This document shows, in pieces, positions 40,457 to 55,400 of a DNA stretch of 64,000 bases. A program made the translations under genes and the position numbers. Location: contig OX411552.1 of assembly GCA_948146395.1 (NCBI GenBank), positions 13,748,957-13,812,956 on the forward strand. The letters run 5' to 3'. Each line of letters opens with the position of its first letter. Position 1 is the first letter of the stretch. Under the pieces are notes generated by a model. It searched no databases. It saw nothing but the letters and a program-made list of their open reading frames with translations, and was not told the DNA's origin. This DNA comes from Fragum whitleyi. Lineage: Eukaryota; Mollusca; Bivalvia; Cardiida; Cardiidae.

Positions 40457-43400
40457 TGTAGCCGGGATGTCTATAAGGGGTGTTTGTACTGCCTTGTCGA
40501 ACAAGTTAGCCTTAGTAGCGACATGGTAGAGCACTCGCTTTGGGATGCAGAGGTCCCGGGTTCGAATCCCATTGGAGTCTAATATTTTATTTTTCATCTG
40601 GTCGGGTAGGAATTTTTTTTAGCTGTCTGGGTTGAAAAATTTTTCGTTTGGCTATAATGAGAAATATTTCACCTTGATTAGGAAGAAATTTTTTCATCTG
40701 GCCAGGTAGGAAATTTTTTTATCAGACTGGGGTGAAGAATTTTTCGCTTGGCTGTAATGAGAAATTTTTCAAGTTGGTTAGGAAGAAATTTTTTTTTTTT
40801 GGCCAGGTAGGAAATTTTTTTATCAGACTGGGGTGAACACTTTTTCGCTTGGCTGTAATGAGAAATATTTCACGTTGGTTAGGAAGAAGTTATTTCATCT
40901 GGCCAGGTAGGAATTTTTTTTATCAGACTGGGGTGAAGAATTTTTCGCTTGGCTGTAATGAGAAATTTTTCAAGTTGGTTAGGAAGAATTTTTTTTTCTG
41001 GTGTAGCCGGGATGTGTATAAGGGGTGTTTGTACTGCCTTCTCGTACAAGTTAGCCTTAATAGCGACGTGGTAGAGCACTTGCTTTGGGATGCAGAGGTC
41101 CCGGGTTCAAATCCCATAGGAGTCGAATATTTTATTTTTCATCTGGCCAGGTAGGAATTTTTTTTGGCTGACTGGGTTGAAAAATTTTTCGTTTGGCTGT
41201 AATGAGAAATATTTCACCTTGATTAGGAAGAAATTTTTTCATCTGGCCAGGTAGGAAATTTTTTTATCAGACTGGGGTGAAGAATTTTTCGCTTGGCTGT
41301 AATGAGAAATTTTTCAAGTTGGTTAGGAAGAAATTTTTTGGGGGGGGCCAGGTAGGAAATTTTTTTATCAGACTGGGGTGAACACTTTTTCGCTTGGCTG
41401 TAATGAGAAATATTTCACGTTGGTTAGGAAGAGGTAATTTCATCTGGCAAGGTAGGAAATTTTTTTACCAGACTGGGGTGAAGAACTTTTCACTTGGCTG
41501 TAATGAGAAATTTTTCAAGTTGGTTAGGAAGAATTTTTTTTTTTTTGGCCAGGTAGGAAATTTTTATGTCAGACTGGGGTGAACACTTTTTCGCTTGGCT
41601 GTAATGAGAAATATTTCACGTTGGTTAGGAAGAAGTTATTTCATCTGGCAAGGTAGGAAATTTTTTTACCAGACTGGGGTGAAGAATTTTTCGCTTGGCT
41701 GTAATGAGAAATTTTTCAAGTTGGTTAGGAAGAATTTTTTTTCTGGTGTAGCCGGGATGTCTATAAGGGGTGTTTGTACTGCCTTGTCGTACAAGTTAGC
41801 CTTAATAGCGACGTGGTGGAGCCCTCGCTTTGGGATGCAGAGGTCCCGGGTTCGAATCCCATTGGAGTCGAATATTTTATTTTTCATCTGGCCAGGTAGG
41901 AATTTTTTTTAGTTGACTGGGTTGAAAATTTTTTCGTTTGGCTGTAATGAGAAATATTTCACCTTGATTAGGAAGAAATTTTTTCATCTGGCCAGGTAGG
42001 AAATTTTTTTAATCAGACTGGGGTGAAGAATTTTTCGCTTGGCTGTAATGAGAAATTTTTCAAGTTGGTTAGGAAGAAATTTTTTTTTTTGCCCTGGTAG
42101 GAAATTTTTTATCAGACTGGGGTGAACACTTTTTCGCTTGGCTGTAATGAGAAATATTTCACGTTAGTTAGGAAGAAGTTATTTCATCTGGCCAGGTAGG
42201 AAATTTTTTTATCAGACTGGGGTGAAGAATTTTTCGCTTGGCTGTAATGAGAAATTTTTCAAGTTGGTTAGGAAGAATTTTTTTTTTCTGGTGTAGCCGG
42301 GATGTGTATAAGGGGTGTTTGTACTGCCTTGCCTAATGAGAAATATTTCACGTTGGTTAGGAAGAAGTTATTTCATCTGGCAAGGTAGGAAATTTTTTTA
42401 CCAGACTGGGGTGAAGAATTTTTCGCTTGGCTGTAATGAGAAATTTTTCAAGTTGGTTAGGAAGAAATTTTTTTGGGGGGGGGGGGGGGCCAGGTAGGAA
42501 ATTATTTTATCAGACTGGGGTGAACACTTTTTCGCTTGGCTGTAATGAGAAATATTTCACGTTGGTTAGGAAGAAGTTATTTCATCTGGCAAGGTATGAA
42601 ATTTTTTTACCAGACTGGGGTGAAGAATTTTTCGCTTGGCTGTAATGAGAAATTTTTCAAGTTGGTTAGGAAGAAATTTTTTTGGGGGGGCCAGGTAGGA
42701 AATTTTTTTATCAGACTGGGGTGAACACTTTTCGCTTGGCTGTAATGAGAAATATTTCACGTTGGTTAGGAAGAAGTTATTTCATCTGGCAAGGTAGGAA
42801 ATTTTTTTATCAGACTGGGGTGAAGAATTTTTCGCTTGGCTGTAATGAGAAATTTTTCAAGTTGGTAAGGAAGATTTTTTTTTCTGGTGTAGCCGGGATG
42901 TCTATAAGGGGTGTTTGTACTGCATTGTCGTACAAGTTAGCCTTAATAGCGACGTGGTAGAGCACTCGCTTTGGGATGCAGAGGTCCCGGGTTCGAATCC
43001 CATTGGAGTCGAATATTTTATTTTTCATCTGGCCAGGTAGGAATTTTTTTTTAGCTGACTGGGCTGAAAAATTTTTCGTTTGGCTGTAATGAGAAATATT
43101 TCACCTTGATTAGGAAGAAATTTTTTCATCTGGCCAGGTAGGAAATTTTTTTATCAGACTGGGGTGAAGAATTTTTCGCTTGGCTGTAATGAGAAATTTT
43201 TCAAGTTGGTTAGGAAGAAATTATTTTGGGGGGGCCAGGTAGGAAATTTTTTTATCAGACTGGGGTGAACACTTTTTCGCTTGGCTGTAATGAGAAATAT
43301 TTCACGTTGCTTAGGAAGAAGTTATTTCATCTGGCCAGGTAGGAAATTTTTTTATCAGACTGGGGGTGAAGAATTTTTCGCTTGGCTGTAATGAGAAATT

Positions 43401-46400
43401 TTTCAAGTTGGTTAGGAAAAAAATTTTTTTTTCTGGTGTAGCCGGGATGTGTATAAGGGGTGTTTGTACTGCATTGTCGTACAAGTTAGCCTTAAAAGCG
43501 ACGTGGTAGAGCACTCGCTTTGGGATGCAGAGGTCCCGGGTTCGAATCCCATTGGAGTCGAATATTTTATTTTTCATCTGGCCAGGTAGGAATTTGTTTT
43601 AGCTGACTGGGTTGAAAAATTTTTCGTTTGGCTGTAATGAGAAATATTTCACCTTGATTAGGAAGAAATTTTTTCATCTGGCCAGGTAGGAAATTTTTTT
43701 ATCAGACTGGGGTGAAGAATTTTTCGCTTGGCTGTAATGAGAAATTTTTCAAGTTGGTTAGGAAGAATTTTTTTTTTTGGCCAGGTAGGAAATTTTTTTA
43801 TCAGACTGGGGTGAACACTTTTCGCTTGGCTGTAATGAGAAATATTTCACGTTGGTTAGGAAGAAGTTATTTCATCTGGCCAGGTAGGAAATATTTTTAC
43901 CAGACTGGGGTGAAGAATTTTTCGCTTGGCTGTAATGAGAAATTTTTCAAGTTGGTTAGGAAGAATTTTTTTTTCTGGTGTAGCCGGGATGTGTATAAGG
44001 GGTGTTTGTACTGCCTTGTCGTTAGCCTTAATAGCGACGTGGTAGAGCACTCGCTTTGGGATGCAGAGGTCCCGGGTTCGAATCCCATTGGAGTCGAATA
44101 TTTTATTTTTCATCTGGCCAGGTAGGAATTTTTTTTAGCTGACTGGGTTGAAAAATTTTTCGTTTGGCTGTAATGAGAAATATTTCACCTTGATTAGGAA
44201 GAAATTTTTTCATCTGGCCATGTAGGAAATTTTTTTTATCAGACTGGGGTGAAGAATTTTTCGCTTGGCTGTAATGAGAAATTTTTCAAGTTGGTTAGGA
44301 AGAAATTTTTTTTTTGGCCAGGTAGGAAATTTTTTTATCAGACTGGGGTGAACACTTTTTCGCTTGGCTGTAATGAGAAATATTTCACGTTGGTTAGGAA
44401 GAAGTTATTTCATCTGGCCAGGTAGGAAAATTTTATATCAGACTGGGGTGAAGAATTTTTCGCTTGGCTGTAATGAGAAATTTTTTCAAGTTGGTAAAGA
44501 AGATTTTTTTTTTCTGGTGTAACCGGGATGTGTATAAGGGATGTTTGTACTGCCTTGTCGTACAAGTTAGCCTTAATAGCGACGTGGTAGAGCACTCGCT
44601 TTGGGATGCAGAGGTCCCGGGTTCGAATCCCATTGGAGTCGAATATTTTATTTTTCATCTGGCCAGGTAGAAATTGTTTTTAGCTGACTGGGTTGAAAAA
44701 TTTTTCGTTTGGCTGTAATGAGAAATATTTCACCTTGATTAGGAAGAAATTTTTTCATCTGGCCAGGTAGGAAATTTTTTTATCAGACAGGGGTGAAGAA
44801 TTTTTCGCTTGGCTGTAATGAGAAATTTTACAAGTTGGTGAGGAAGAATTTTTTTTTTTTTGGCCAGGTAGGAATTTTTTTTATCAGACTGGGGTGAACA
44901 CTTTTTCGCTTGGCTGTAATGAGAAATATTTCACGTTGGTTAGGAAGAAGTTATTTCATCTGGCAAGGTAGGAATTTTTTTTACCAGACTGGGTTGAAAA
45001 ATTTTTCGTTTGGCTGTAATGAGAAATATTTCACCTTGATTAGGAAGAAATTTTTTCATCTGGCCAGGTAGGAAATTTTTTTATCAGACTGGGGTGAAGA
45101 ATTTTTCGCTTGGCTGTAATGAGAAATTTTTCAAGTTGGTTAGGAAGAAATTTTTTTTTGACCAGGTAGGAAATTTTCTTTATCAGACTGGGGTGAACAC
45201 ATTTTCCCTTGGCTGTAATGAGAAATATTTCACGTTGGTTAGGAAGAAGTTATTTCATCTGGCCAGGTAGGAAATTTTTTTATCAGACTGGGGTGAAGAA
45301 TTTTTCGCTTGGCTGTAATGAGAAATTTTTCAAGTTGGTTAGGAAGAATTTTTTTCTGGTGTAGCCGGGATGTGTATAAGGGGTGTTTGTACTGCCTTGT
45401 CGTACAAGTTAGCCTTAATAGCGACGTGGTAGAGCACTCGCTTTGGGATGCAGAGGTCCCGGGTTCGAATCCCATTGGAGTCGAATATTTTATTTCTCAT
45501 CTGGCCGGGTAGGAATTTTTTTTAGCTGACTGGGGTGAAGAATTTTTCGCTTGGCTGTAATGAGAAATTTTTCAAGTTGGTTAGGAAGAAAATTTTTTTT
45601 TTTGGCCAGGTAGGAAATTTTTTTATCAGACTGGGGTGAACACTTTTTCGCTTGGCTGTAATGAGAAATATTTCACGTTGGTTAGGAAGAATTTTTTTTT
45701 CTGGTGTAGCCGGGATGTGTATAAGGGGTGTTTGTACTGCCTTGTCGTACAAGTTAGTCTTAATAGCGACGTGGTAGAGCACTCGCTTTGGGATGCAGAG
45801 GTCCCGGGTTCGAATCCCATTGGAGTCGAATATTTTATTTTTCATCTGGCCAGGTAGGAATTTTTTTTAGCTGACTGGGTTGAAAAATTTTTCGTTTGGC
45901 TGTAATGAGAAATATTTCACCTTGATTAGGAAGAAATTTTTTCATCTGGCCAGGTAGGACATTTTTTTATCAGACTGGGGTGAAGAATTTTTCGCTTGGC
46001 TGTAATGAGAAATTTTTCAAGTTGGTTAGGAAGAAATTTTTTTTTTTTGGCCAGGTAGGAATTTTTTTTATCAGACTGGGGTGAACACTTTTTCGCTTGG
46101 CTGTAATGAGAAATATTTCACGTTGGTTAGGAAGAATTTTTTTTTCTGGTGTAGCCGGGATGTGTATAAGGGGTGTTTGTACTGCCTTGTCGTACAAGTT
46201 AGCCTTAATAGCGACGTGGTAGAGCACTCGTTTTGGGATGCAGAGGTCCCGGGTTCGAATCCCATTGGAGTCGAATATTTTATTTTTCATCTGGCCAGGT
46301 AGGAAATTATTTTATCAGACTGGGTTGAAAATTTTTTCGTTTGCCTGTAATGAGAAATATTTCACCTTGATTAGGAAGAAATTTTTTCATCTGGCCAGGT

Positions 46401-49400
46401 AGGAAATTTTTTTTATCAGACTGGGGTGAAGAATTTTTCGCTTGGCTGTAATGAGAAATTTTTCAAGTTGGTGAGGAAGAATTTTTTTTTTTTTTGGCCA
46501 GGTAGGAAATTTTTTTTATCAGACTGGGGTGAACACTTTTTCGCTTGGCTGTAATGAGAAATATTTCACGTTGGTTAGGAAGAAGTTTTTTCATCTGGCA
46601 AGGTAGGAAATTTTTTTACCAGACTGGGGTGAAGAATTTTTCGCTTGGTTGTAATGAGAAATTTTTCAAGTTGGTTAGGAAGAATTTTTTTTCTGGTGTA
46701 GCCGGGATGTCTATAAGGGGTGTTTGTACTGCCTTGTCGTACAAGTTAGCCTTAATAGCGACGTGGTAGAGCACTCGCTTTGGGATGCAGAGGTCCCGGG
46801 TTCGAATCCCATTGGAGTCGAATATTTTATTTTTCATCTGGCCAGGTAGGAATTATTTTAGCTGACTGGGTTGAAAAATTTTTCGTTTGGCTGTAATGAG
46901 AAATATTTCACCTTGATTAGGAAGAAATTTTTTCATCTGGCCAGGTAGGAAATTTTTTTATCAGACTGGGGTGAAGAATTTTTCGCTTGGCTGTAATGAG
47001 AAATTTTTCAAGTTGGTTAGGAAGAAATTTTTTTTTGACCAGGTAGGAAATTTTTTTATTAGACTGGGGTGAACACTTTTTCGCTTGGCTGTAATGAGAA
47101 ATATTTCACGTTGGTTAGGAAGAAGTTATTTCATCTGGCCAGGTAGGAAATTTTTTTATCAGACTGGGGTGAAGAATTTTTCGCTTGGCTGTAATGAGAA
47201 ATTTTTCAAGTTGGTTAGGAAGAAATTTTTTTTCTGGTGTAGCCGGGATGTCTATAAGGGGTGTTTGTACTGCCTTGTCGTACAAGTTAGCCTTAATAGC
47301 GACGTGGTAGAGCACTCGCTTTGGGATGCAGAGGTCCCGGGTTCGAATCCCATTGGAGTCGAATATTTTATTTTTCATCTGGCCAGGTAGGAATTTTTTT
47401 AAGCTGACTGGGTTGAAAATTTTTTCGTTTGGCTGTAATGAGAAATATTTCACCTTGATTAGGAAGAAATTTTTTCATCTGGCCATGTAGGAATTTTTTT
47501 TATCAGACTGGGGTGAAGAATTTTTCGCTTGGCTGTAATGAGAAATTTTTCAAGTTGGTTAGGAAGAAATTTTTTTTTTGGCCAGGTAGGAAATTTTTTT
47601 ATCAGACTGGGGTGAACACTTTTTCGCTTGGCTGTAATGAGAAATATTTCACGTTGGTTAGGAAGAATTTTTTTTTCTGGTGTAGCCGGGATGTGTATAA
47701 GTGGTGTTTGTACTGCTTTGTCGTACAAGTTAGCCTTAATAGCGACGTGGTAGAGCACTCGCTTTGGGATGCAGAGGTCCCGGGTTCGAATCCCATTGGA
47801 GTCGAATATTTTATTTTTCATCTGGCCAGGTAGGAGTTTTTTTTAGCTGACTGGGTTGAAAAAATTTTCGTTTGGCTGTAATGAGAAATATTTCACCTTG
47901 ATTAGGAAGAAATTTTTTCATCTGGCCAGGTAGGAAATTTTTTTATCAGACTGGGGTGAAGAATTTTTCGCTTGGCTGTAATGAGAAATTTTTCAAGTTG
48001 GTTAGGAAAAATTTTTTTTTTTGACCAGGTAGGAAATTTTTTTATCAGTCTGGGTCGAACACTTTTTCGCTTGGCTGTAATGAGAAATATTTCACGTTGG
48101 TTAGGAAGAAGTTATTTCATCTGGCCAGGTAGGAAATTTTTTTATCAGACTGGGGTGAAGAATTTTTCGCTTGGCTGTTATGAGAAATTTTTCAAGTTGG
48201 TAAGGAAGAATTTTTTTTTCTGGTGTAACCGGGATGTGTATAAGGGGTGTTTGTACTGCCTTGTCGTACAAGTTAGCCTTAATAGCGACGTGGTAGAGCA
48301 CTCGCTTTGGGATGCAGAGGTCCCGGGTTCGAATCCCATTGGAGTCGAATATTTTATTTTTCATCTGGCCAGGTAGGAATTGTTTTTAGCTGACTGGGTT
48401 GAAATTTTTTTCGTTTGCCTGTAATGAAAAATATTTCACCTTGATTAGGAAGAAATTTTTTCATCTGGCCAGGTAGGAAATTTTTTTATCAGACTGGGGT
48501 GAAGAATTTTTCGCTTGGCTGTAATGAGAAATTTTTCAAGTTGGTGAGGAAGAATTTTTTTTTTTGGCCAGGTAGGAAATTTTTTTATCAGACTGGGGTG
48601 AACACTTTTTCGCTTGGCTGTAATGAGAAATATTTCACGTTGGTTAGGAAGAAGTTATTTCATCTGGCAAGGTAGGAAATTTTTTTACCAGACTGGGGTG
48701 AAGAATTTTTCGCTTGGCTGTAATGAGAAATTTTTCAAGTTGGTTAGGAAGAATTTTTTTTCTGGTGTAGCCGGGATGTCTATAAGGGGTGTTTGTACTG
48801 CCTTGTCGTACAAGTTAGCCTTAATAGCGACGTGGTAGAACACTCGCTTTGGGATGCAGAGGTCCCGGGTTCGAATCCCATTGGAGTCGAATATTTTATT
48901 TTTCATCTGGCCAGGTAGGAATTTTTTTAGCTCACTGGGTTGAAAAATTTTTCGTTTGGCTGTAATGAGAAATATTTCACCTTGATTAGGAAGAAATTTT
49001 TTCATCTGGCCAGGTAGGAAATTTTTTTTATCAGACTGGGGTGAAGAATTTTTCGCTTGGCTGTAATGAGAAATTTTTCAAGTTGGTTAGGAAGAAATTT
49101 TTTTTTTTGACCAGGTAGGAAATTTTTTTATCAGACTGGGGTGAACACTTTTTCGCTTGGCTGTAATGAGAAATATTTCACGTTGGTTAGGAAGAAGTTA
49201 TTTCATCTGGCCAGGTAGGAAATTTTTTTATCAGACTGGGGTGAAGAATTTTTCGCTTGGCTGTAATGAGAAATTTTTCAAGTTGGTTAGGAAGAATTTT
49301 TTTTTCTGGTGTAGCCGGGATGTGTATTAGGGGTGTTTGTACTGCCTTGTCGTACAAGTTAGCCTTAATAGCGACGTGGTAGAGCACTCGCTTTGGGATG

Positions 49401-52400
49401 CAGAGGTCCCGGGTTCGAATCCCATTGGAGTCGAATATTTTATTTTTCATCTGGCCAGGTAGGAATTGTTTTTAGCTGACTGGGTTGAAAAATTTTTCGT
49501 TTGGCTGTAATGAGAAATATTTCACCTTGTTTAGGAAGAAATTTTTTCATCTGGCCAGGTAGGAAATTTTTTTATCAGACTGGGGTGAAGAATTTTTCGC
49601 TTGGCTGTAATAAGAAATTTTTCAAGTTGGTTAGGAAGAAATTATTTTGGGGGGGCCAGGTAGGAAATTTTTTTATCAGACTGGGGTGAACACTTTTCGC
49701 TTGGCTTTAATGAGAAATATTTCACGTTGGTTAGGAAGAAGTTATTTCATCTGGCAAGGTAGGAAATTTTTTTACCAGACTGGGGTGAAGAATTTTTCGC
49801 TTGGCTGTAATGAGAAATTTTTCAAGTTGGTTAGGAAGAAATTTTTTTGGGGGGGGGGGGGGCCAGGTAGGAAATTTTTTTATCAGACTGGGGTGAACAC
49901 TTTTTCGCTTGGCTGTAATGAGAAATATTTCACGTTGGTTAGGAAGAAGTTATTTCATCTGGCAAGGTAGGAAATTTTTTTACCAGACTGGGGTGAAGAA
50001 TTTTTCGCTTGGCTGTAATGAGAAATTTTTCAAGTTGGTTAGGAAGAATTTTTTTTTTTTTTTGGCCAGGTAGGAAATTTTTTTATCAGACTGGGGTGAA
50101 CACTTTTTCGCTTGGCTGTAATGAGAAATATTTCACGTTGGTTAGGAAGAAGTTATTTCATCTGGCAAGGTAGGAAATTTTTTTATCAGACTGGGGTGAA
50201 GAATTTTTCGCTTGGCTGTAATGAGAAATTTTTCAAGTTGGTTAGGAAGAATTTTTTTTCTGGTGTAGCCGGGATGTCTATAAGGGGTGTTTGTACTGCA
50301 TTGTCGTACAAGTTAGCCTTAATAGCGACGTGGTAGAGCACTCGCTTTGGGATGCAGAGGTCCCGGGTTCGAAACCCATTGTAGTCGAATATTTTATTTT
50401 TCATCTGGCCAGGTAGGAATTTTTTTTTAGCTGACTGGGTTGAAAAATTTTTCGTTTGGCTGTAATGAGAAATATTTCACCTTGATTAGGAAGAATTTTT
50501 TTCATCTGGCCAGGTAGGAAATTTTTTTATCAGACTGGGGTGAAGAATTTTTCGCTTGGCTGTAATGAGAAATTTTTCAAGTTGGTTAGGAAGAAATTTT
50601 TTTTTTTTTGGCCAGGTAGGAAATATTTTTATCAGACTGGGGTGAACACTTTTTCGCTTGGCTGTAATGAGAAATATTTCACGTTGCTTAGGAAGAAGTT
50701 ATTTCATCTGGCCAGGTAGGAAATTTTTTTACCAGACTGGGGTGAAGAATTTTTCGCTTGGCTGTAATGAGAAATTTTTCACGTTGGTTAGGAAATTTTT
50801 TTATTTTTTCTGGTGTAGCCAGGATGTGTATAAGGGGTGTTTGTACTGCCTTGGCGTACAAGTTAGCCTTAATAGCGACGTGGTAGAGCACTCGCTTTGG
50901 GATGCAGAGGTCCCGGGTTCGAATCCCATTGGAGTCGAATATTTTATTTTTCATCTGGCCAGGTAGGAATTTTTTTTAGCTGACTGGGTTGAAAAATTTT
51001 TCGTTTGGCTGTAATGAGAAATATTTCACCTTGATTAGGAAGAAATTTTTTCATCTGGCCAGGTAGGAAATTTTTTTATCTGACTGGGGTGAAGAATTTT
51101 TCGCTTGGCTGTAATGAGAAATTTTTCAAGTTGGTTAGGAAGAATTTTTTTTTTCGCCAGGTAGAAAATTTTTTTATCAGACTGGGGTGAACACTTTTTC
51201 GCTTGACTGTAATGAGAAATATTTCACGTTGGTTAGGAAGAAGTTATTTCATCTGGCCAGGTAGGAAATTTTTTTACCAGACTGGGGTGAAGAATTTTTC
51301 GCTTGGCTGTAATGAGAAATTTTTCAAGTTGGTAAGGAAGAATTTTTTTTTTCTGGTGTAGCCGGGATGTGTATAAGGGGTGTTTGTACTGCCTTGTCGT
51401 ACAAGTTAGCCTTAATAGCGACGTGGTAGAGCACTCGCTTTGGGATGCAGAGGTCCCGGGTTCGAATCCCATTGGAGTCGAATATTTTATTTTTCATCTG
51501 GCCAGGTAGGAATTTTTTTAGCTGACTGGGTTGAAAAATTTTTCGTTTGGCTGTAATGAGAAATATTTCACCTTGATTAGGAAGAAATTTTTTCATCTGG
51601 CCAGGTAGGAAATTTTTTTATCAGACTGGGGTAAAGAATTTTTCGCTTGGCTGTAATGAGAAATTTTTCGAGTTGGTTAGGAAGAATTTTTTTTTTTTTT
51701 TGGCCAGGTAGGAAATTTTTTTATCAGACTGGGGTGAACACTTTTTCGCTTGGCTGTAATGAGAAACATTTCACGTTGGTTAGGAAGAAGTTATTTCATC
51801 TGGCCAGGTAGGAAATTTTTTTACCAGACTGGGGTGAAGAATTTTTCGCTTGGCTGTAATGAGAAATTTTTCAAGTTGGTTAGGAAGAATTTTTTTTCTG
51901 GTGTAGCCGGGATGTGTATAAGGGGTGTTTGTACTGCCTTGTCGTACAAGTATGCCTTAATAGCGACGTGGTAGAGCACTCGCTTTGGGATGCAGAGGTC
52001 CCGGGTTCGAATCCCATTGGAGTCGAATATTTTATTTTTCATCTGGGCAGGTAGGAATTTTTTTTAGCTGACTGGGTTGAAAAATTTTTCGTTTGGCTGT
52101 AATGAGAAATATTTCACCTTGATTAGGAAGAAATTTTTTCATCTGGCCATGTAGGAAATTTTTTTATCAGACTGGGGTGAAGAATTTTTCGCTTGGCTGT
52201 AATGAGAAATTTTTCAAGTTGGTAAGGAAGAATTTTTTTTTTCTGGTGTAGCCGGGATGTGTATAAGGGGTGTTTGTACTGCCTTGTCGTACAAGTTAGC
52301 CTTAATAGCGACGTGGTAGAGCACTCGCTTTGGGATGCAGAGGTCCCGGGTTCGAATCCCATTGGAGTCGAATATTTTATTTTTCATCTGGCCAGGTAGG

Positions 52401-55400
52401 AATTTTTTTAGCTGACTGGGTTGAAAAATTTTTCGTTTGGCTGTAATGAGAAATATTTCACCTTGATTAGGAAGAAATTTTTTCATCTGGCCAGGTAGGA
52501 AATTTTTTTATCAGACTGGGGTAAAGAATTTTTCGCTTGGCTGTAATGAGAAATTTTTCGAGTTGGTTAGGAAGAATTTTTTTTTTTTTTGGCCAGGTAG
52601 GAAATTTTTTTATCAGACTGGGGTGAACACTTTTTCGCTTGGCTGTAATGAGAAACATTTCACGTTGGTTAGGAAGAAGTTATTTCATCTGGCCAGGTAG
52701 GAAATTTTTTTACCAGACTGGGGTGAAGAATTTTTCGCTTGGCTGTAATGAGAAATTTTTCAAGTTGGTTAGGAAGAATTTTTTTTCTGGTGTAGCCGGG
52801 ATGTGTATAAGGGGTGTTTGTACTGCCTTGTCGTACAAGTATGCCTTAATAGCGACGTGGTAGAGCACTCGCTTTGGGATGCAGAGGTCCCGGGTTCGAA
52901 TCCCATTGGAGTCGAATATTTTATTTTTCATCTGGAAAGGTAGGAATTTTTTTTAGCTGACTGGGTTGAAAAATTTTTCGTTTGGCTGTAATGAGAAATA
53001 TTTCACCTTGATTAGGAAGAAATTTTTTCATCTGGCCAGGTAGGAAATTTTTTTTATCAGACTGGGGTGAAGAATTTTTCGCTTGGCTGTAATGAGAAAT
53101 TTTTCAAGTTGGTTAGGAAGAAATTATTTTTTTTGGCCAGGTAGGAAATTTTTTTATCAGACTGGGGTGAACACTTTTTCGCTTGGCTGTAATGAGAAAT
53201 ATTTCACGTTGGTTAGGAAGAAGTTATTTCATCTGGCAAGGTAGGAAATTTTTTTACCAGACTGGGGTGAAGAATTTTTCGCTTGGCTGTAATGAGAAAT
53301 TTTTCAAGTTGGTTAGGAAGAATTTTTTTTCTGGTGTAGCCGGGATGTCTATAAGGGGTGTTTGTACTGCCTTGTCGTACAAGTTAGCCTTAATAGCGAC
53401 GTAGTAGAGCACTCGCTTTGGGATGCAGAGGTCCCGGGCTCGAATCCCATTGGAGTCGAATATTTTATTTTTCATCTGGCCAGGTAGGATTTTTTTTAGC
53501 TGACTGGGTTGAAAATTTTTTCGTTTGGCTGTAATGAGAAATATTTCACCTTGATTAGGAAGAAATTTTATCATCTGGCCAGGTAGGAATTTTATTTATC
53601 AGACTGGGGTGAAGAATTTTTCGCTTGGCTGTAATGAGAAATTTTTCAAGTTGGTTAGGAAGAATTTTTTTTTTGGGGGGCCAGGTAGGAAATTTTTTTA
53701 TCAGACTGGGGTGAACACTTTTTCGCTTGGCTGTAATGAGAAATATTTCACGTTGGTTAGGAAGAAGTTATTTCATCTGGCAAGGCAGGAAATTTTTTTA
53801 CCAGACTGGGGTGAAGAATTTTTCGCTTGGCTGTAATGAGAAATTTTTCAAGTTGGTTAGGAAGAATTTTTTTTCTGGTGTAGACGGGATGTGTATAAGG
53901 GGTGTTTGTACTGCCTTGTCGTACAAGTTAGCCTTAATAGCGACGTGGTAGAGCACTCGCTTTGGGATGCAGAGGTCCCGGGTTCGAATCCCATTGGAGT
54001 CGAATATTTTATTTTTCATCTGGCCAGGTAGGAATTTTTTTTAGCTGACTGGGTTGAAAAAATTTTTGTTTGGCTGTAATGAGAAATATTTCACCTTGAT
54101 TAGGAAGAAATTTTTTCATCTGGCCAGGTAGGAAATTTTTTTATCAGACTGGGGTGAAGAATTTTTCGCTTGGCTGTAATGAGAAATTTTTCAAGTTGGT
54201 TAGGAAGAAATTTTTTTTTTTTGGCCAGGTAGGAAATTTTTTTATCAGACTGGGGTGAACACTTTTTCGCTTGGCTGTAATGAGAAATATTTCACGTTGG
54301 TTAGGAAGAAGTTATTTCATCTGGCAAGGTAGGAATTTTTTTTACCAGACTGGGGTGAAGAATTTTTCGCTTGGCTGTAATGAGAAATTTTTCAATTTTG
54401 TTAGGAAGAATTTTTTTTTCTGGTGTAGCCGGGATGTCTATAAGGGGTGTTTGTACTGCCTTGTCGTACAAGTTAGCCTTAATAGCGACGTGGTAGACCA
54501 CTCGCTTTTGGATGCAGAGGTTCCGGGTTCGAATCCCATTGGAGTCGAATATTTTATTTTTCATCTGGCCAGGTAGGAATTTTTTTTAGCTGACTGGGTT
54601 GAAAAATTTTTCGTTTAGCTGTAATGAGAAATATTTCACCTTGATTAGGAAGAAATTTTTTCATCTGGCCAGGTAGGAATTTTTTTTATCAGACTGGGGT
54701 GAAGAATTTTTCGCTTGGCTGTAATGAGAAATTTTTCAAGTTGGTTAGGAAAAAAAATTTTTTTTGGCCAGGTAGGAAATTTTTTTATCAGACTGGGGTG
54801 AACACTTTTTCGCTTGGCTGTAATGAGAAATATTTCACGTTGGTTAGGAAGAAGTTATTTCATCTGGCCAGGTAGGAAATTTTTTTATCAGACTGGGGTG
54901 AAGAATTTTTCGCTTGGCTGTAATGAGAAATTTTTCAAATTGGTTAGGAAGAATTTTTTTTCTGGTGTAGCCGGGATGTGTATAAGGGGTGTTTGTACTA
55001 CCTTGTCGTACAAGTTAGCCTTAATAGCGACGTGGTAGAGCACTCGCTTTGGGATGCAGAGGTCCCGGGTTCGAATCCCATTGGAGTCGAATATTTTATT
55101 TTTCATCTGGCCAGGTAGGAATTTTTTTTAGCTGACTGGGTTGAAAAATTTTTCGTTTGGCTGTAATGAGAAATATTTCACCTTGATTAGGAAGAAATTT
55201 TTTCATCTGGCCAGGTAGGAAATTTTTTTATCAGACTGGGGTGAAGAATTTTTCGCTTGGCTGTAATGAGAAATATTTCACGTTGGTTAGGAAGAAGTTA
55301 TTTCATCTGGCCAGGTATGAAATTTTTTTATCAGACTGGGGTGAAGAATTTTTCGCTTGGCTGTAATGAGAAATTTTTCAAGTTGGTTAGGAAGAATTTT

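Noticed and set aside
40516..40590. Functional tRNA-Pro genes in the satellite.
   Set aside because: Anticodon and T-loop regions are tRNA-like, but the acceptor strands and half of the T stem do not pair, and the anticodon arm has an added base.
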